Below, piece by piece: positions 1 through 5,912 of a stretch of 10,175 nucleotides of DNA (position 1 is its first letter; each line of letters opens with the position of its first letter). Both the position numbers and the translations under genes were made by a program. Under the pieces are notes generated by a model. It worked only from the letters and a program-made list of their open reading frames with translations, was not told the DNA's origin and did not search any database. Source of the stretch: an uncultured Erysipelotrichaceae bacterium. Lineage in GTDB: Bacteria > Bacillota_I > Bacilli_A > Erysipelotrichales > Coprobacillaceae. Location: contig URQL01000049.1 in assembly GCA_900550005.1 (NCBI GenBank), positions 1-10,175 on the forward strand, written 5' to 3'.

Positions 1-303
1 TAAAATAGAAGTATGTACCGCTTTGCTTACTCTTTCCTTATTATTTTGTCCAACAAACGATGCAACAGCAACGTTTGCCCCAACAGACAAACCGACAAAT
101 AAGTTAACAAGCAAGTTAATGATCGCACTATTCGCCCCAACCGCAGCTAAGGCTTCACTTCCAGAAAATTGTCCAACAACAGCAATGTCTGCTGCATTAA
201 ATAATTGTTGTAATATTGAACTGGCTGCAAGTGGTAAAGCAAATAACATAATTTTATCCCACAAAGAGCCATGTAACATATCTATTTGTTTTTTCTCTTT
301 CAT
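1..303 (-). CDS. MATE-family multidrug/cation antiporter, N-terminal part (runs off left edge)
   Basis: The first 101 codons are present. The protein starts MKEKKQIDMLHGSLWDKI and continues into hydrophobic membrane segments. The MATE N-terminal pattern is visible: a proline in helix 1 (P24 in FALPLAASS), the LFNAADIAVVGQFSG segment (D39, G44), LAAVGANSA, and GLSVGANVAVASFVGQNN around residues 71-88. Family members export drugs or other organic cations across the cytoplasmic membrane, driven by H+ or Na+. The start is fixed by an AGGGAGGAT ribosome site (308-316) a few bases upstream of the ATG at 303. The gene stands alone behind its own promoter, which carries a MerR-type operator (333-363). 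Family assignment is firm; the substrate cannot be told from this fragment. The plus-strand open frame over the same bases is a shadow. Confidence 0.88.
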   Translation of the reverse strand, partial: MKEKKQIDMLHGSLWDKIMLFALPLAASSILQQLFNAADIAVVGQFSGSEALAAVGANSAIINLLVNLFVGLSVGANVAVASFVGQNNKERVSKAVHTSIL

Positions 304-332
304 CCTAATCCTCCCTAGTTTCATACAGTAAA

Positions 333-363
333 AGCATAATCCATGAAGTAAACTTCATGTCAA
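333..363 (-). promoter_or_regulatory. MerR-type promoter/operator of the MATE gene
   Basis: On the minus strand there is a perfect -35 TTGACA (363-358) and a -10 TATGCT (338-333), separated by 19 bp instead of the usual 17. The spacer is filled by the perfect palindrome CATGAAGTAAACTTCATG (342-359; 8-bp arms, 2-bp centre), which also runs 2 bp into the -35. An overlong spacer holding a dyad is the hallmark of promoters that MerR-family activators untwist (SoxR, CueR, BmrR and AdhR types). The predicted RNA start is near 326, about 20 bases before the MATE start codon. No merR-like gene is visible in this window. Confidence 0.75.
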
Positions 364-381
364 GAGTTTTTTTCATTACAA

Positions 382-403
382 ATAAAAAAAGCCTAAAATT
401 AGG
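382..403 (-). terminator. weak terminator-like hairpin with T-run
   Basis: Read on the minus strand, CCTAATTTTAGG (403-392) can form a short 5-bp stem with a tiny loop. It is followed by C and a TTTTTTTATT run. It lies between the transposase remnant and the MATE promoter, so it could stop read-through into the transporter. The stem is short, so the call is weak. Confidence 0.3.
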
Positions 404-473
404 GAGGATCTAAAATAACGACAGGTTCATTTTTTATCTTTTTTTCACATTTTTATTTTAAAATTTTACTTAA

Positions 474-868
474 TTAACCATCTGACACATGTGTGTAGTA
501 GGGTTCAGATAAATTTAGTACAGTAATAATCGATTTTTTAGGACATGGATGCAATTTTAAAATATATTTTTGTATTTTATTCATTAAATTTATTCCTGTA
601 CATCTATGATTGAAACGCCACTCTTGCTCATTTAAAAACAAGGGTAAATCACATTTAGTTACTACATGATATATACCAGTAATATTATTTTTTATATTAC
701 CAATTAATGTATTAAGCCAATATAATCTATGGTCTTCTTCATAATAAACTATTTTTCTGATTTTAATGTTACTCTGTCAGATAATCCAAAGAAAGTTGTC
801 TTTCCGTTAGTATTTAATATTCTTTCTTTTGATCTATATATTATATCGTAGAAAAAAAGTTGATAATT
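474..868 (-). pseudogene. IS1595-like transposase remnant, C-terminal part, frameshifted
   Basis: Two adjacent minus-strand frames together read as a transposase C-terminus. The upstream frame (868 to about 757) ends in TTFFGLSDRVTLKSEK then TAG. One added A in the A5 run (752-756) would join it to the second frame, 92 codons ending at TAA 474-476. That second part contains WLNTLIGNIKNNITGIYH, DLPLFLNEQEWRFNHR and LSEPYYTHVSDG. The N-x-K...GxYH...RFNHR pattern matches the catalytic-core end of IS1595 (ISXO2-like) DDE/DDN-K transposases. Only about 130 of roughly 300 residues remain; the zinc-ribbon N-terminus and first catalytic residues are missing, with a stop at 871-869. It marks past insertion activity beside the plus-strand module. 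The family call rests on motif memory. Confidence 0.72.
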
Positions 869-946
869 TCAAAATAATGTTAATAACTCCTAAAAAGAGG
901 CTTTAAAACATTTTATTGAGGATTTATTTTACGCAAAAAATACTTG

Positions 947-975
947 TTGATTAAATGGTTTACATATGTTATCTT
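947..975 (+). promoter_or_regulatory. candidate promoter of the secreted-protein module
   Basis: TTGATT (947-952) and TATCTT (970-975) are separated by exactly 17 bp, each matching four of six consensus bases. The RNA would start near 982, giving a leader of about 200 nt before the first gene at 1186. It is the best sigma-A-like pair I see upstream of the module. An alternative pairing, TTGTTG (944-949) with TATGTT (965-970), has a 15-bp spacer. Confidence 0.4.
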
Positions 976-1054
976 AGAGCTATGGAAAGAAACCGTTTTC
1001 ACTAAATGGCGATTGTGGAGATTTTCAATATTAATGAAGGGAGGATTGGTACCC

Positions 1055-1093
1055 ATGGTAATAATAAAGAGGTTAAAAAAAATAAAAACATAA
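1055..1093 (+). CDS. possible 12-codon leader peptide ORF
   Basis: A strong ribosome site, GGGAGGA (1039-1045), sits nine bases before an ATG that opens MVIIKRLKKIKT and stops at TAA 1091-1093. An in-frame ATG at 1034 has no ribosome site of its own. The peptide is short and basic. A perfect small hairpin, ATCAAC-TACG-GTTGAT (1093-1108), begins at the stop codon. This could be a regulatory leader peptide for the downstream genes, or a relic start of a lost gene. No homology is recognised, and AT-rich DNA gives short ORFs by chance. Confidence 0.22.
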   Translation: MVIIKRLKKIKT

Positions 1094-1129
1094 TCAACTA
1101 CGGTTGATAAAAGTTGAAAGAAAGAAAAA

Positions 1130-1172
1130 GTATATTGTAACTGACTAGTTAGATGGATCAATTACAATATAC
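1130..1172 (+). promoter_or_regulatory. 11-bp perfect inverted repeat abutting the ribosome site
   Basis: GTATATTGTAA (1130-1140) and TTACAATATAC (1162-1172) are perfect complements enclosing 21 bases. The 3' arm ends one base before the AGGAGA ribosome site (1174-1179) of the secreted-protein gene. In RNA this hairpin could modulate ribosome access or protect the message; as DNA it could be an operator. The in-frame ATG at 1153 lies inside the loop. Confidence 0.55.
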
Positions 1173-1185
1173 CAGGAGAATAAAA

Positions 1186-1920
1186 ATGAAGAAAATCATA
1201 AAAACTTTTTTGAAATATAGTTTATCTATATGTTTGATTATCAGTTCATTTGGTTTTAATTTAAAAAAAGTTAATGCTGTTGAAGAAGATATATCACAAT
1301 ATATTATTGGTGGTACAGGAACTTTCGATGATCCTTACATATTATTTGGAAATAGTACTTATAAAGAAATGTTTGATAATGTAGCTAAAGAAGCTGTGCA
1401 ACCAACAGTAATACCTGCAGTCGATTTTTCAGGTACATTAACTGGAACATCCTATTATAATCAAACCAATGGGGGAATTTGGAATTATACTCATGGTGGA
1501 CCAGGAACTAGCTCAGACTATGCTCTTGTAATCTTGGGTATTTCGTATGTTAACAATGCCGATACTCAAAAACTTTCCGCTGTATTAAACAATTCATCTC
1601 AATTAAGTGTATTAACATCACATCTAAGGGCAGGACTTGCAGGAACTGCATTAACAGCAGCCTTAAAAGGAGCTTTTGGTACAACAATGGCAGGAGTAAT
1701 AGGAAATATTTTCTTGTATGCTATTGATTCTGCTGCTGCCGTTGATAAAGATGTTGTTAATCAGGCACTTAGTATTAACGGAGGAATTTTAGAAATTTCA
1801 TATAAAACATCTTATCATGGTTCTTGGTACTATACTTCTTGTCTTGATGTATGGCGTACTTACCCTACTGCTAAAACTCCAGGTAGTGCTTATGGTGAAG
1901 GTGTTTATAAGTCAAAATGA
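1186..1920 (+). CDS. secreted protein of unknown function with Gly/Ala-rich hydrophobic segment
   Basis: I do not recognise this 244-residue protein. The start at 1186 is chosen because AGGAGA (1174-1179) lies six bases upstream and gives a clean signal peptide; an earlier in-frame ATG (1153) has no ribosome site. Residues 1-31 are a Sec-type signal: basic KKIIKTFLK, hydrophobic core YSLSICLIISSFGF, and probable cleavage after KKVNA. There is no lipobox and no LPXTG anchor, so release outside the cell is expected. The mature part begins with a polar region containing GGTGTFDDPY (42-51), then an Asn/Thr/Gly/Tyr-rich stretch. A strongly hydrophobic Gly/Ala-rich segment spans about 149-186 (GLAGTALTAALKGAFG, AGVIGNIFLYAI) and could insert in membranes. 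The mature part has one Cys (C219). The stop overlaps the next start (ATGA), so the two are co-translated. A bacteriocin-like or pore-forming role is inference only. Confidence 0.8.
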   Translation: MKKIIKTFLKYSLSICLIISSFGFNLKKVNAVEEDISQYIIGGTGTFDDPYILFGNSTYKEMFDNVAKEAVQPTVIPAVDFSGTLTGTSYYNQTNGGIWNYTHGGPGTSSDYALVILGISYVNNADTQKLSAVLNNSSQLSVLTSHLRAGLAGTALTAALKGAFGTTMAGVIGNIFLYAIDSAAAVDKDVVNQALSINGGILEISYKTSYHGSWYYTSCLDVWRTYPTAKTPGSAYGEGVYKSK

Positions 1921-2150
1921 GGTTTTATATTGCTCTTAGTATACGACTATTAATTCTGATAATGTGTTTTTCATATTACAAAATAAAGCATAAAAAATTA
2001 TTAATTTTCTTTATATTTTTAGGTTGTTTTATTGCAGGTCACCTATGCCAACCTTTAGCATATAATTATAAAACACTAGACATGTTAATACAAATTACAT
2101 CAGTATTTACTGTATTATTATTTACTTACAAAAAAAACGAGCGAAAATAA
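1917..2150 (+). CDS. small membrane protein, possible immunity/partner protein
   Basis: This 77-residue protein starts in an ATGA overlap with the stop of the secreted protein. It has only a poor ribosome site (GAAGGTG about 15 bases upstream), so translation probably depends on coupling. Three hydrophobic segments are visible, at about residues 4-21, 28-49 and 55-71, separated by a Lys/His-rich loop (KIKHKK) and ending in the basic tail YKKNERK. I do not recognise a family. Small, basic, multi-helix membrane proteins encoded directly after a secreted hydrophobic protein are often immunity proteins for bacteriocins; an anchoring or processing partner is also possible. The stop codon lies inside the loop of the terminator that ends the operon. 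Confidence 0.72.
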   Translation: MRFYIALSIRLLILIMCFSYYKIKHKKLLIFFIFLGCFIAGHLCQPLAYNYKTLDMLIQITSVFTVLLFTYKKNERK

Positions 2151-2166
2151 ATGCTCGTTTTTTTTA
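2130..2166 (+). terminator. intrinsic terminator of the secreted-protein operon
   Basis: ACGAGC (2137-2142) pairs with GCTCGT (2153-2158) around a 10-nt loop. The stem is preceded by an A-run and followed by a run of about eight T. Pairing of the A- and T-runs lengthens the stem. It overlaps the stop codon (2148-2150) of the membrane-protein gene. Confidence 0.85.
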
Positions 2167-2234
2167 TATCAAGAAATTAAGCATTCAAAATATTTAAGTA
2201 AAAAAAGATATAAAGTTATGACATGACAACTAGT

Positions 2235-2271
2235 AAAATAAAAAGTGGACTCTCCACCCGAGAGAGTCCAC
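2235..2271 (-). terminator. intrinsic terminator ending the rapZ-whiA operon
   Basis: GTGGACTCTC (2245-2254) and GAGAGTCCAC (2262-2271) form a perfect 10-bp stem with a 7-nt loop. On the minus strand it is followed by TTTTTATTTTA. It faces the plus-strand terminator about 80 bp away, so the two convergent operons are each closed off. Confidence 0.88.
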
Positions 2272-2341
2272 ATACTACACAATATCCTTTCAAATTATGG
2301 AATAAAGAAAATCCCAATTATTTTAAATTACCAAGTTAGGC

Positions 2342-2644
2342 TTAATTTGATGATTCTTCTTCATCAACCACTTTATAATCTGCATCAATAATATCACTTG
2401 ATGAATTACTTGAATAAGATGAATCATAATAATCATTCGTGTCTTGATAATAATCATTTGGATCTTCATAAGTCGTATAAGTTTTTTCTTGAGTTTGTTC
2501 TTCTTTATGGAATAAACTATGGATAAAACGTGCAACCATAACAAGTAACCAGATTACAAGTAATACCCAACCATAACGGAATAATAGACTAAATAAAATA
2601 ATAAGTGCAAAACCGATTAAAAATAAATATAAATAATTGCGCAT
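2342..2644 (-). CDS. two-helix membrane protein with acidic Tyr/Ser-rich tail
   Basis: The product has about 100 residues and no family I recognise. Two hydrophobic helices lie at about residues 4-22 and 25-45, followed by a short basic/histidine turn (HSLFHKEE). The hydrophilic tail is very rich in Asp, Glu, Ser and Tyr (DPNDYYQDTNDYYDSSYSS) and ends DEEESSN, probably exposed in the cytoplasm and unstructured. I favour the ATG at 2644 (MRNYLYLF), where the AAGGA-like site is well spaced; an in-frame ATG at 2653 has GAGG only about four bases upstream. It is the last gene before the 2235-2271 terminator, about 50 bases after the small repressor gene, so it is likely the distal gene of the rapZ-whiA transcript. 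Another minus-strand frame over the same bases is a shadow. Confidence 0.72.
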   Translation of the reverse strand: MRNYLYLFLIGFALIILFSLLFRYGWVLLVIWLLVMVARFIHSLFHKEEQTQEKTYTTYEDPNDYYQDTNDYYDSSYSSNSSSDIIDADYKVVDEEESSN

Positions 2645-2703
2645 AGACAACATCCTTCCTCTTTTTTTGAAATATTAACAAGACATTTTTAACTTTAAAT
2701 GAA

Positions 2704-2910
2704 CTAGAACATAAATAATTCAAAAATTGGGATTTCAAATCCTTTAGCTATCTTTTCCACGACTTTTAATGTGATATTACGTGTTCCTCTTTCAACATCC
2801 GAGATGTAATTTTTAGATAATGCACAACGAAAAGCTAATTCTTCTTGTGACCAATTTCTAAGTGTTCTTAAATAGCGAACTCTTAGTCCAAATTTAGATT
2901 CAATATTCAT
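2704..2910 (-). CDS. small XRE (Cro/C1-type) helix-turn-helix regulator
   Basis: This 68-residue protein is essentially one HTH_3 domain. The pattern LRxLRxWSQEELAFRCALSKNYISDVERGTRNIT covers the recognition fold (about residues 14-47), followed by LKVVEKIAKGFEIPIFELF, as in Cro/C1 repressors and restriction-modification controller proteins. It should bind DNA as a dimer; the target is unknown. There is no ligand or oligomerisation domain. Its start overlaps the end of whiA by 11 bases; a GGAGA site inside the whiA 3' end (six bases upstream) supports the ATG at 2910. The overlap indicates translation coupled to whiA. No restriction-modification genes are nearby. Confidence 0.88.
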   Translation of the reverse strand: MNIESKFGLRVRYLRTLRNWSQEELAFRCALSKNYISDVERGTRNITLKVVEKIAKGFEIPIFELFMF

Positions 2911-3856
2911 TATTATTCTCCATTACAGTAAGTTTTTTTGCTTCTTCACTTATCTTTTTAAAGCGATGATGTAATCCTGATTTTGAAATCTTTTGTCCAG
3001 TTTCTTCTTCATATAATATAGCAAGTTCACTTAAACTGACATCTGGATATTTTAATCGTACACGAGCAATCGCTTGTGTTTTTTCATCTAATAAAACAAG
3101 ACTAGAATATTTTTCAATCGTTTGAATATCCTTGATTTGTTGGTTAGCTGCATTTACCGTTTTAACTTCATTAGCAATTTCACAATTTTCTAATCGGTTG
3201 ATATTATTAATAAAATCACGGTCAATACGAATACTTTCATAAGACATATAAGAATTTTGAGCTCCGACTAACCCTAAAAAATCACCGATTTTTTCTGCAG
3301 ATTTTAAATAAATAATGTAACGATTTCTTCTCGTGATCACTTTTGCATTTAAATCAAATTGATTCATTAAATATTGAATAAAGCTTGCGAGTTCTTCATT
3401 AGTCACACTAATTTCTAAATGATAATTTGCAGTTGAAGGATGATTAACACTACCTGTCGCTAAAAAAGCACCGGCTAAGAATGCTCTTTTACAACATTGT
3501 TTACTTGTAATTGCTCCTTGAGGAACATCCGTTAATCCAAAACCAGCATATAAACCTAAATCATCTAGGATCTCTTTAGCTTTATTTGATTTAACGACAT
3601 AGATATTATTCTTTTTTAATTTCATTTTTCTTAATACTTTAAACTCGATATGAGGTTGATAAACTTCTTTTAATATTTTATGGATCTTAGATGCAATTTT
3701 CGCATTTTCTGTACGAATATCAATCATCATCCCGGCATGAGATAAAGATAAGGTTCCATTAATTTTGATTAGTGCCGCTAATATAGCTTTTGAGCAACAT
3801 AAATCGAAATCATTAAAAACGATTTCTTCTTTGACTTCTCTCGAAAACGAAATCAT
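2900..3856 (-). CDS. whiA: WhiA-family DNA-binding protein
   Basis: At 318 residues it has normal WhiA length. It opens MISFSREVKEEIVFND, typical of the family's N-terminal segment. The central part is the LAGLIDADG-like fold without nuclease residues (AFLAGAFLATGSVNHPS, about residues 125-142). The C-terminus carries the WhiA helix-turn-helix (VSLSELAILYEEETGQKISKSGLHHRFKKI). WhiA is a sporulation regulator in actinomycetes; in Firmicutes it is a conserved DNA-binding protein linked to division and chromosome segregation. It follows rapZ with only 11 bases between them and has a GGGGGAAGG ribosome site. The usual intervening gene yvcK is absent. The 3' end overlaps the XRE gene; the stop is TGA. 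Confidence 0.95.
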   Translation of the reverse strand: MISFSREVKEEIVFNDFDLCCSKAILAALIKINGTLSLSHAGMMIDIRTENAKIASKIHKILKEVYQPHIEFKVLRKMKLKKNNIYVVKSNKAKEILDDLGLYAGFGLTDVPQGAITSKQCCKRAFLAGAFLATGSVNHPSTANYHLEISVTNEELASFIQYLMNQFDLNAKVITRRNRYIIYLKSAEKIGDFLGLVGAQNSYMSYESIRIDRDFINNINRLENCEIANEVKTVNAANQQIKDIQTIEKYSSLVLLDEKTQAIARVRLKYPDVSLSELAILYEEETGQKISKSGLHHRFKKISEEAKKLTVMENNNEY

Positions 3857-3867
3857 AGCCTTCCCCC

Positions 3868-4716
3868 TTAATGATCTGCATCTCGATGTAAACGACGTAC
3901 AGAATAAATTTTTGAATAATGGTCAGCAAAATAATTGGTAAGTGTTACAGAACGATGTTGTCCACCTGTACACCCAATTCCTACCACTAAATGCATTCTT
4001 CCTTCTTGTTCAAAATTTTTAAAGAAATAATCAAGTGTTGGTGTAAGCATCGCTACAAATTCTTTTGTTTCTTCTTTTTCCATCACATAATCATAAACTT
4101 CTTTATCATTTCCTGTTTTTTCTCTTAATTCTTCAATGTAATATGGATTTGGTAAAAAACGTACATCAAACATTAAATCCAAATCTTTAGGAATACCATG
4201 TTTATACCCAAAAGACACAAAGCTAATTCTAAATGGATCGGTTTCACTATGTAAATAGTAATCTTCTAAAGTTTGTTGGAGTTTATTTATTTTCATCATC
4301 CCCGTATCAATTGTTTTTTGTGATATTTCTTTAACGGGTTGTGCAATTTCTCTTTCTAAACGAATCGCTTCTAATAAAGAAGAAGCATCAGAACTAATTA
4401 ATAACGGATGTGTTCTTCTTGTTTGTTTATAACGTGTAAGTAAAATATCATCATTAGCATCTAAAAATAATACTGATAAATCGATCCAATCTAAGTTAGA
4501 TAAAATTTGATTGGCTTGTAAAGCATCTTGTAAACGAACAGCATAAGCCACTTTTGTATATTCTTTTGAAGTTTTTAGCAGGATTGCAAATTCCTCTAAT
4601 AATTCCACAGGAAAGTTGTCAATACATTGAAAACCTAAATTTTCAAACACTGCCATACAACTTGTTTTCCCTGCTCCTGATAATCCTGTAACCATAACAA
4701 CTTGTGTTTTTTCCAT
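3868..4716 (-). CDS. rapZ: RapZ/YvcJ-family nucleotide-binding protein
   Basis: The 282 residues match the family length. There is a Walker A motif GLSGAGKT (11-18) followed by the family-typical CIDNFPVELL (31-40). The C-terminal domain holds VVGIGCTGGQHRS (244-256) and ends HRD. In E. coli RapZ is the adaptor that targets the small RNA GlmZ to RNase E; the B. subtilis orthologue YvcJ hydrolyses GTP and ATP, with a less clear role. The start is set by a GGGAGGG ribosome site (4723-4729). A TATAAT box lies just upstream (4738-4743), so rapZ is probably the first gene of a rapZ-whiA-XRE-membrane protein operon. Confidence 0.95.
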   Translation of the reverse strand: MEKTQVVMVTGLSGAGKTSCMAVFENLGFQCIDNFPVELLEEFAILLKTSKEYTKVAYAVRLQDALQANQILSNLDWIDLSVLFLDANDDILLTRYKQTRRTHPLLISSDASSLLEAIRLEREIAQPVKEISQKTIDTGMMKINKLQQTLEDYYLHSETDPFRISFVSFGYKHGIPKDLDLMFDVRFLPNPYYIEELREKTGNDKEVYDYVMEKEETKEFVAMLTPTLDYFFKNFEQEGRMHLVVGIGCTGGQHRSVTLTNYFADHYSKIYSVRRLHRDADH

Positions 4717-4737
4717 GATGATCCCTCCCTACTTTCT

Positions 4738-4743
4738 ATTATA
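4738..4743 (-). promoter_or_regulatory. -10 box of the rapZ-whiA operon
   Basis: A perfect TATAAT on the minus strand lies about 20 bases before the rapZ start codon. The -35 region would fall in the T-run of the preceding terminator and shows no good TTGACA match. RNA would start near 4731, right at the ribosome site, giving a very short leader. Confidence 0.5.
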
Positions 4744-4756
4744 TACTCTTTTACCA

Positions 4757-4795
4757 AAATTAAAAAGTATCCTCATCAAACGATATAAGGATACT
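4757..4795 (-). terminator. intrinsic terminator after the Dabb gene
   Basis: AGTATCCT (4766-4773) and AGGATACT (4788-4795) form a perfect 8-bp stem around a 14-nt loop. On the minus strand it is followed by TTTTTAATTTT. It closes the oxidoreductase/Dabb operon and separates it from rapZ. Confidence 0.82.
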
Positions 4796-4823
4796 AGAAA
4801 TCATTCCGTTTGTCAAAGAAAAC

Positions 4824-5123
4824 CTAGCGGATTTCGTAATCAATCGCACTCACTTTAACTAACTTTGGTCCAGCTTCAACTAAGTGTCTATGTTGCGAAG
4901 TACTTGGGTAACGTTCTAATTCTTCTTTTGTATTAAAATCGATGATTTGAATAACATCACCAAATTCAGGTCCTGGTCCTTCCTTTGGTCCCACACCAAA
5001 ATTAACCCCCACTTCGCTATGACTGATTGTTGGACATTCTCTTCCTACAGCTTTAAGCATAGAAACAAAATGATCTAATTCTTCTTTATTTTCTAACGTA
5101 AAAACAGATACATGACGAAACAT
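4824..5123 (-). CDS. Dabb-type (stress-responsive alpha/beta-barrel) small protein
   Basis: This 99-residue protein follows the dimeric alpha/beta barrel (Dabb, ferredoxin-like) pattern. It has an N-terminal strand FRHVSVFTL, a helix with LDHFVSMLKAVG, a SHSEVGVNFG strand, then DVIQIIDFNTKEELERYPS, followed by HRHLVEAGPKL and a terminal strand VSAIDYEIR. Proteins of this fold include stress-induced Dabb proteins and small monooxygenase or cyclase subunits; the actual activity cannot be told. An AGGAGGGAG ribosome site precedes the start, and the gene lies 15 bases after the dehydrogenase stop. It is the last gene before the terminator at 4757-4795, so it likely works with the two upstream NAD(P)-binding proteins. 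Confidence 0.8.
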   Translation of the reverse strand: MFRHVSVFTLENKEELDHFVSMLKAVGRECPTISHSEVGVNFGVGPKEGPGPEFGDVIQIIDFNTKEELERYPSTSQHRHLVEAGPKLVKVSAIDYEIR

Positions 5124-5138
5124 TTCTTTCTCCCTCCT

Positions 5139-5912
5139 TTATACAATGTGCATGCCACCATCAATAAACAAAGTTTGGCCTGTAGTATGACTTGCTTTAC
5201 TTGAACATAACCATAATACTGCATCTGCGACTTCTTCAACAAGTCCTAATTTTTTCATTGGGATCACATGACTTTCTAACATTTCTTTTTCATTTGGATT
5301 TGCGCTAAATGAATTATTTGTAAGTTGTGTCCCTTGAGTAGGTCCTGGACAAATGGTATTAACACGTATATTTTTACTCGCATTTTCAATTGCTGCCATT
5401 TGCCCTAAAGCAATCACCCCTGCTTTAGCGACACCATAAGCATTAAATCCTGGTGCCATCTTATAACCACCAATCGAAGAAGTATTCACAATAGCACCAT
5501 GTCCTTGTTTGATCATTTGTGTTAACTCCCACTTCATACAAAGAAATACGCCTTTTAAGTCCACGTCCATGATCTTATCCCATGTTGAAGTTTCTACTTC
5601 TACCAAAGATTGATAGGGTATACGCTTACCATCCGGACCAATTCCAGCATTATTGAAAGCTACATCAATTTTCTTAAATCTTTCCACAATTTGTGTGAAT
5701 ACTTTCTCGACTTCTTGTTCGTTACTCACATCTAAAGTGTAAGCATAAGCCTTTTTACCTAATTCTTGCAAAGCTTGATCGATGATTTCGTTAGAATCCA
5801 CTGTAAGTAAAACAGTAGTAGCACCTTCATCAATAAATTTTTTCGCTGTTGCTTTACCAATTCCACTGGTTCCACCCGTTATAACCACAACTTGATTATC
5901 AAATTCTTTCAT
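5139..5912 (-). CDS. short-chain dehydrogenase/reductase (classical SDR)
   Basis: The protein has 257 residues from the start I chose. Visible SDR motifs are the cofactor loop TGGTSGIG (12-19), NNAG (87-90), the catalytic Ser in NTSSIGG (S146), Tyr159 and Lys163 in YGVAK, and PGPTQG (189-194) after the active site. The Asp in LTVDSNE at the end of the second strand suggests NAD(H) rather than NADP(H). The tetrad Asn position reads Asp (DVDLKG), as in many members of this subgroup. The substrate is unknown. AGGAGG directly abuts the first ATG (5918) but is six bases from the second (5912), so 5912 (MKEFDNQ) is the likely start. It overlaps the end of the upstream Rossmann gene by 14 bases, indicating coupled expression. 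Confidence 0.9.
   Translation of the reverse strand: MKEFDNQVVVITGGTSGIGKATAKKFIDEGATTVLLTVDSNEIIDQALQELGKKAYAYTLDVSNEQEVEKVFTQIVERFKKIDVAFNNAGIGPDGKRIPYQSLVEVETSTWDKIMDVDLKGVFLCMKWELTQMIKQGHGAIVNTSSIGGYKMAPGFNAYGVAKAGVIALGQMAAIENASKNIRVNTICPGPTQGTQLTNNSFSANPNEKEMLESHVIPMKKLGLVEEVADAVLWLCSSKASHTTGQTLFIDGGMHIV

Noticed and set aside
23..331. Plus-strand 102-codon open frame
   Set aside because: It lies antisense to the clearly recognisable MATE N-terminus and has no ribosome site or protein-like pattern.
485..494. ACACATGTGT palindrome
   Set aside because: It falls inside the decayed transposase reading frame (YTHVSDG codons) with no promoter next to it; probably chance.
913..1161. Minus-strand 82-codon open frame
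   Set aside because: It has no ribosome site and crosses the 11-bp hairpin and leader of the plus-strand module. The HLVK...NKYF spacing faintly recalls the zinc ribbon of IS1595 transposases, but the cysteines are absent, so I do not call it a gene or remnant.
1153..1185. Upstream in-frame ATG for the secreted protein
   Set aside because: It has no ribosome site, lies in a hairpin loop, and would put 11 polar residues before a normal signal peptide.
2323..2544. Minus-strand 73-codon open frame
   Set aside because: It is an out-of-frame shadow of the two-helix membrane protein gene; its low-complexity Ile/Met/Lys composition comes from the Asp/Tyr/Ser codons of the real frame.
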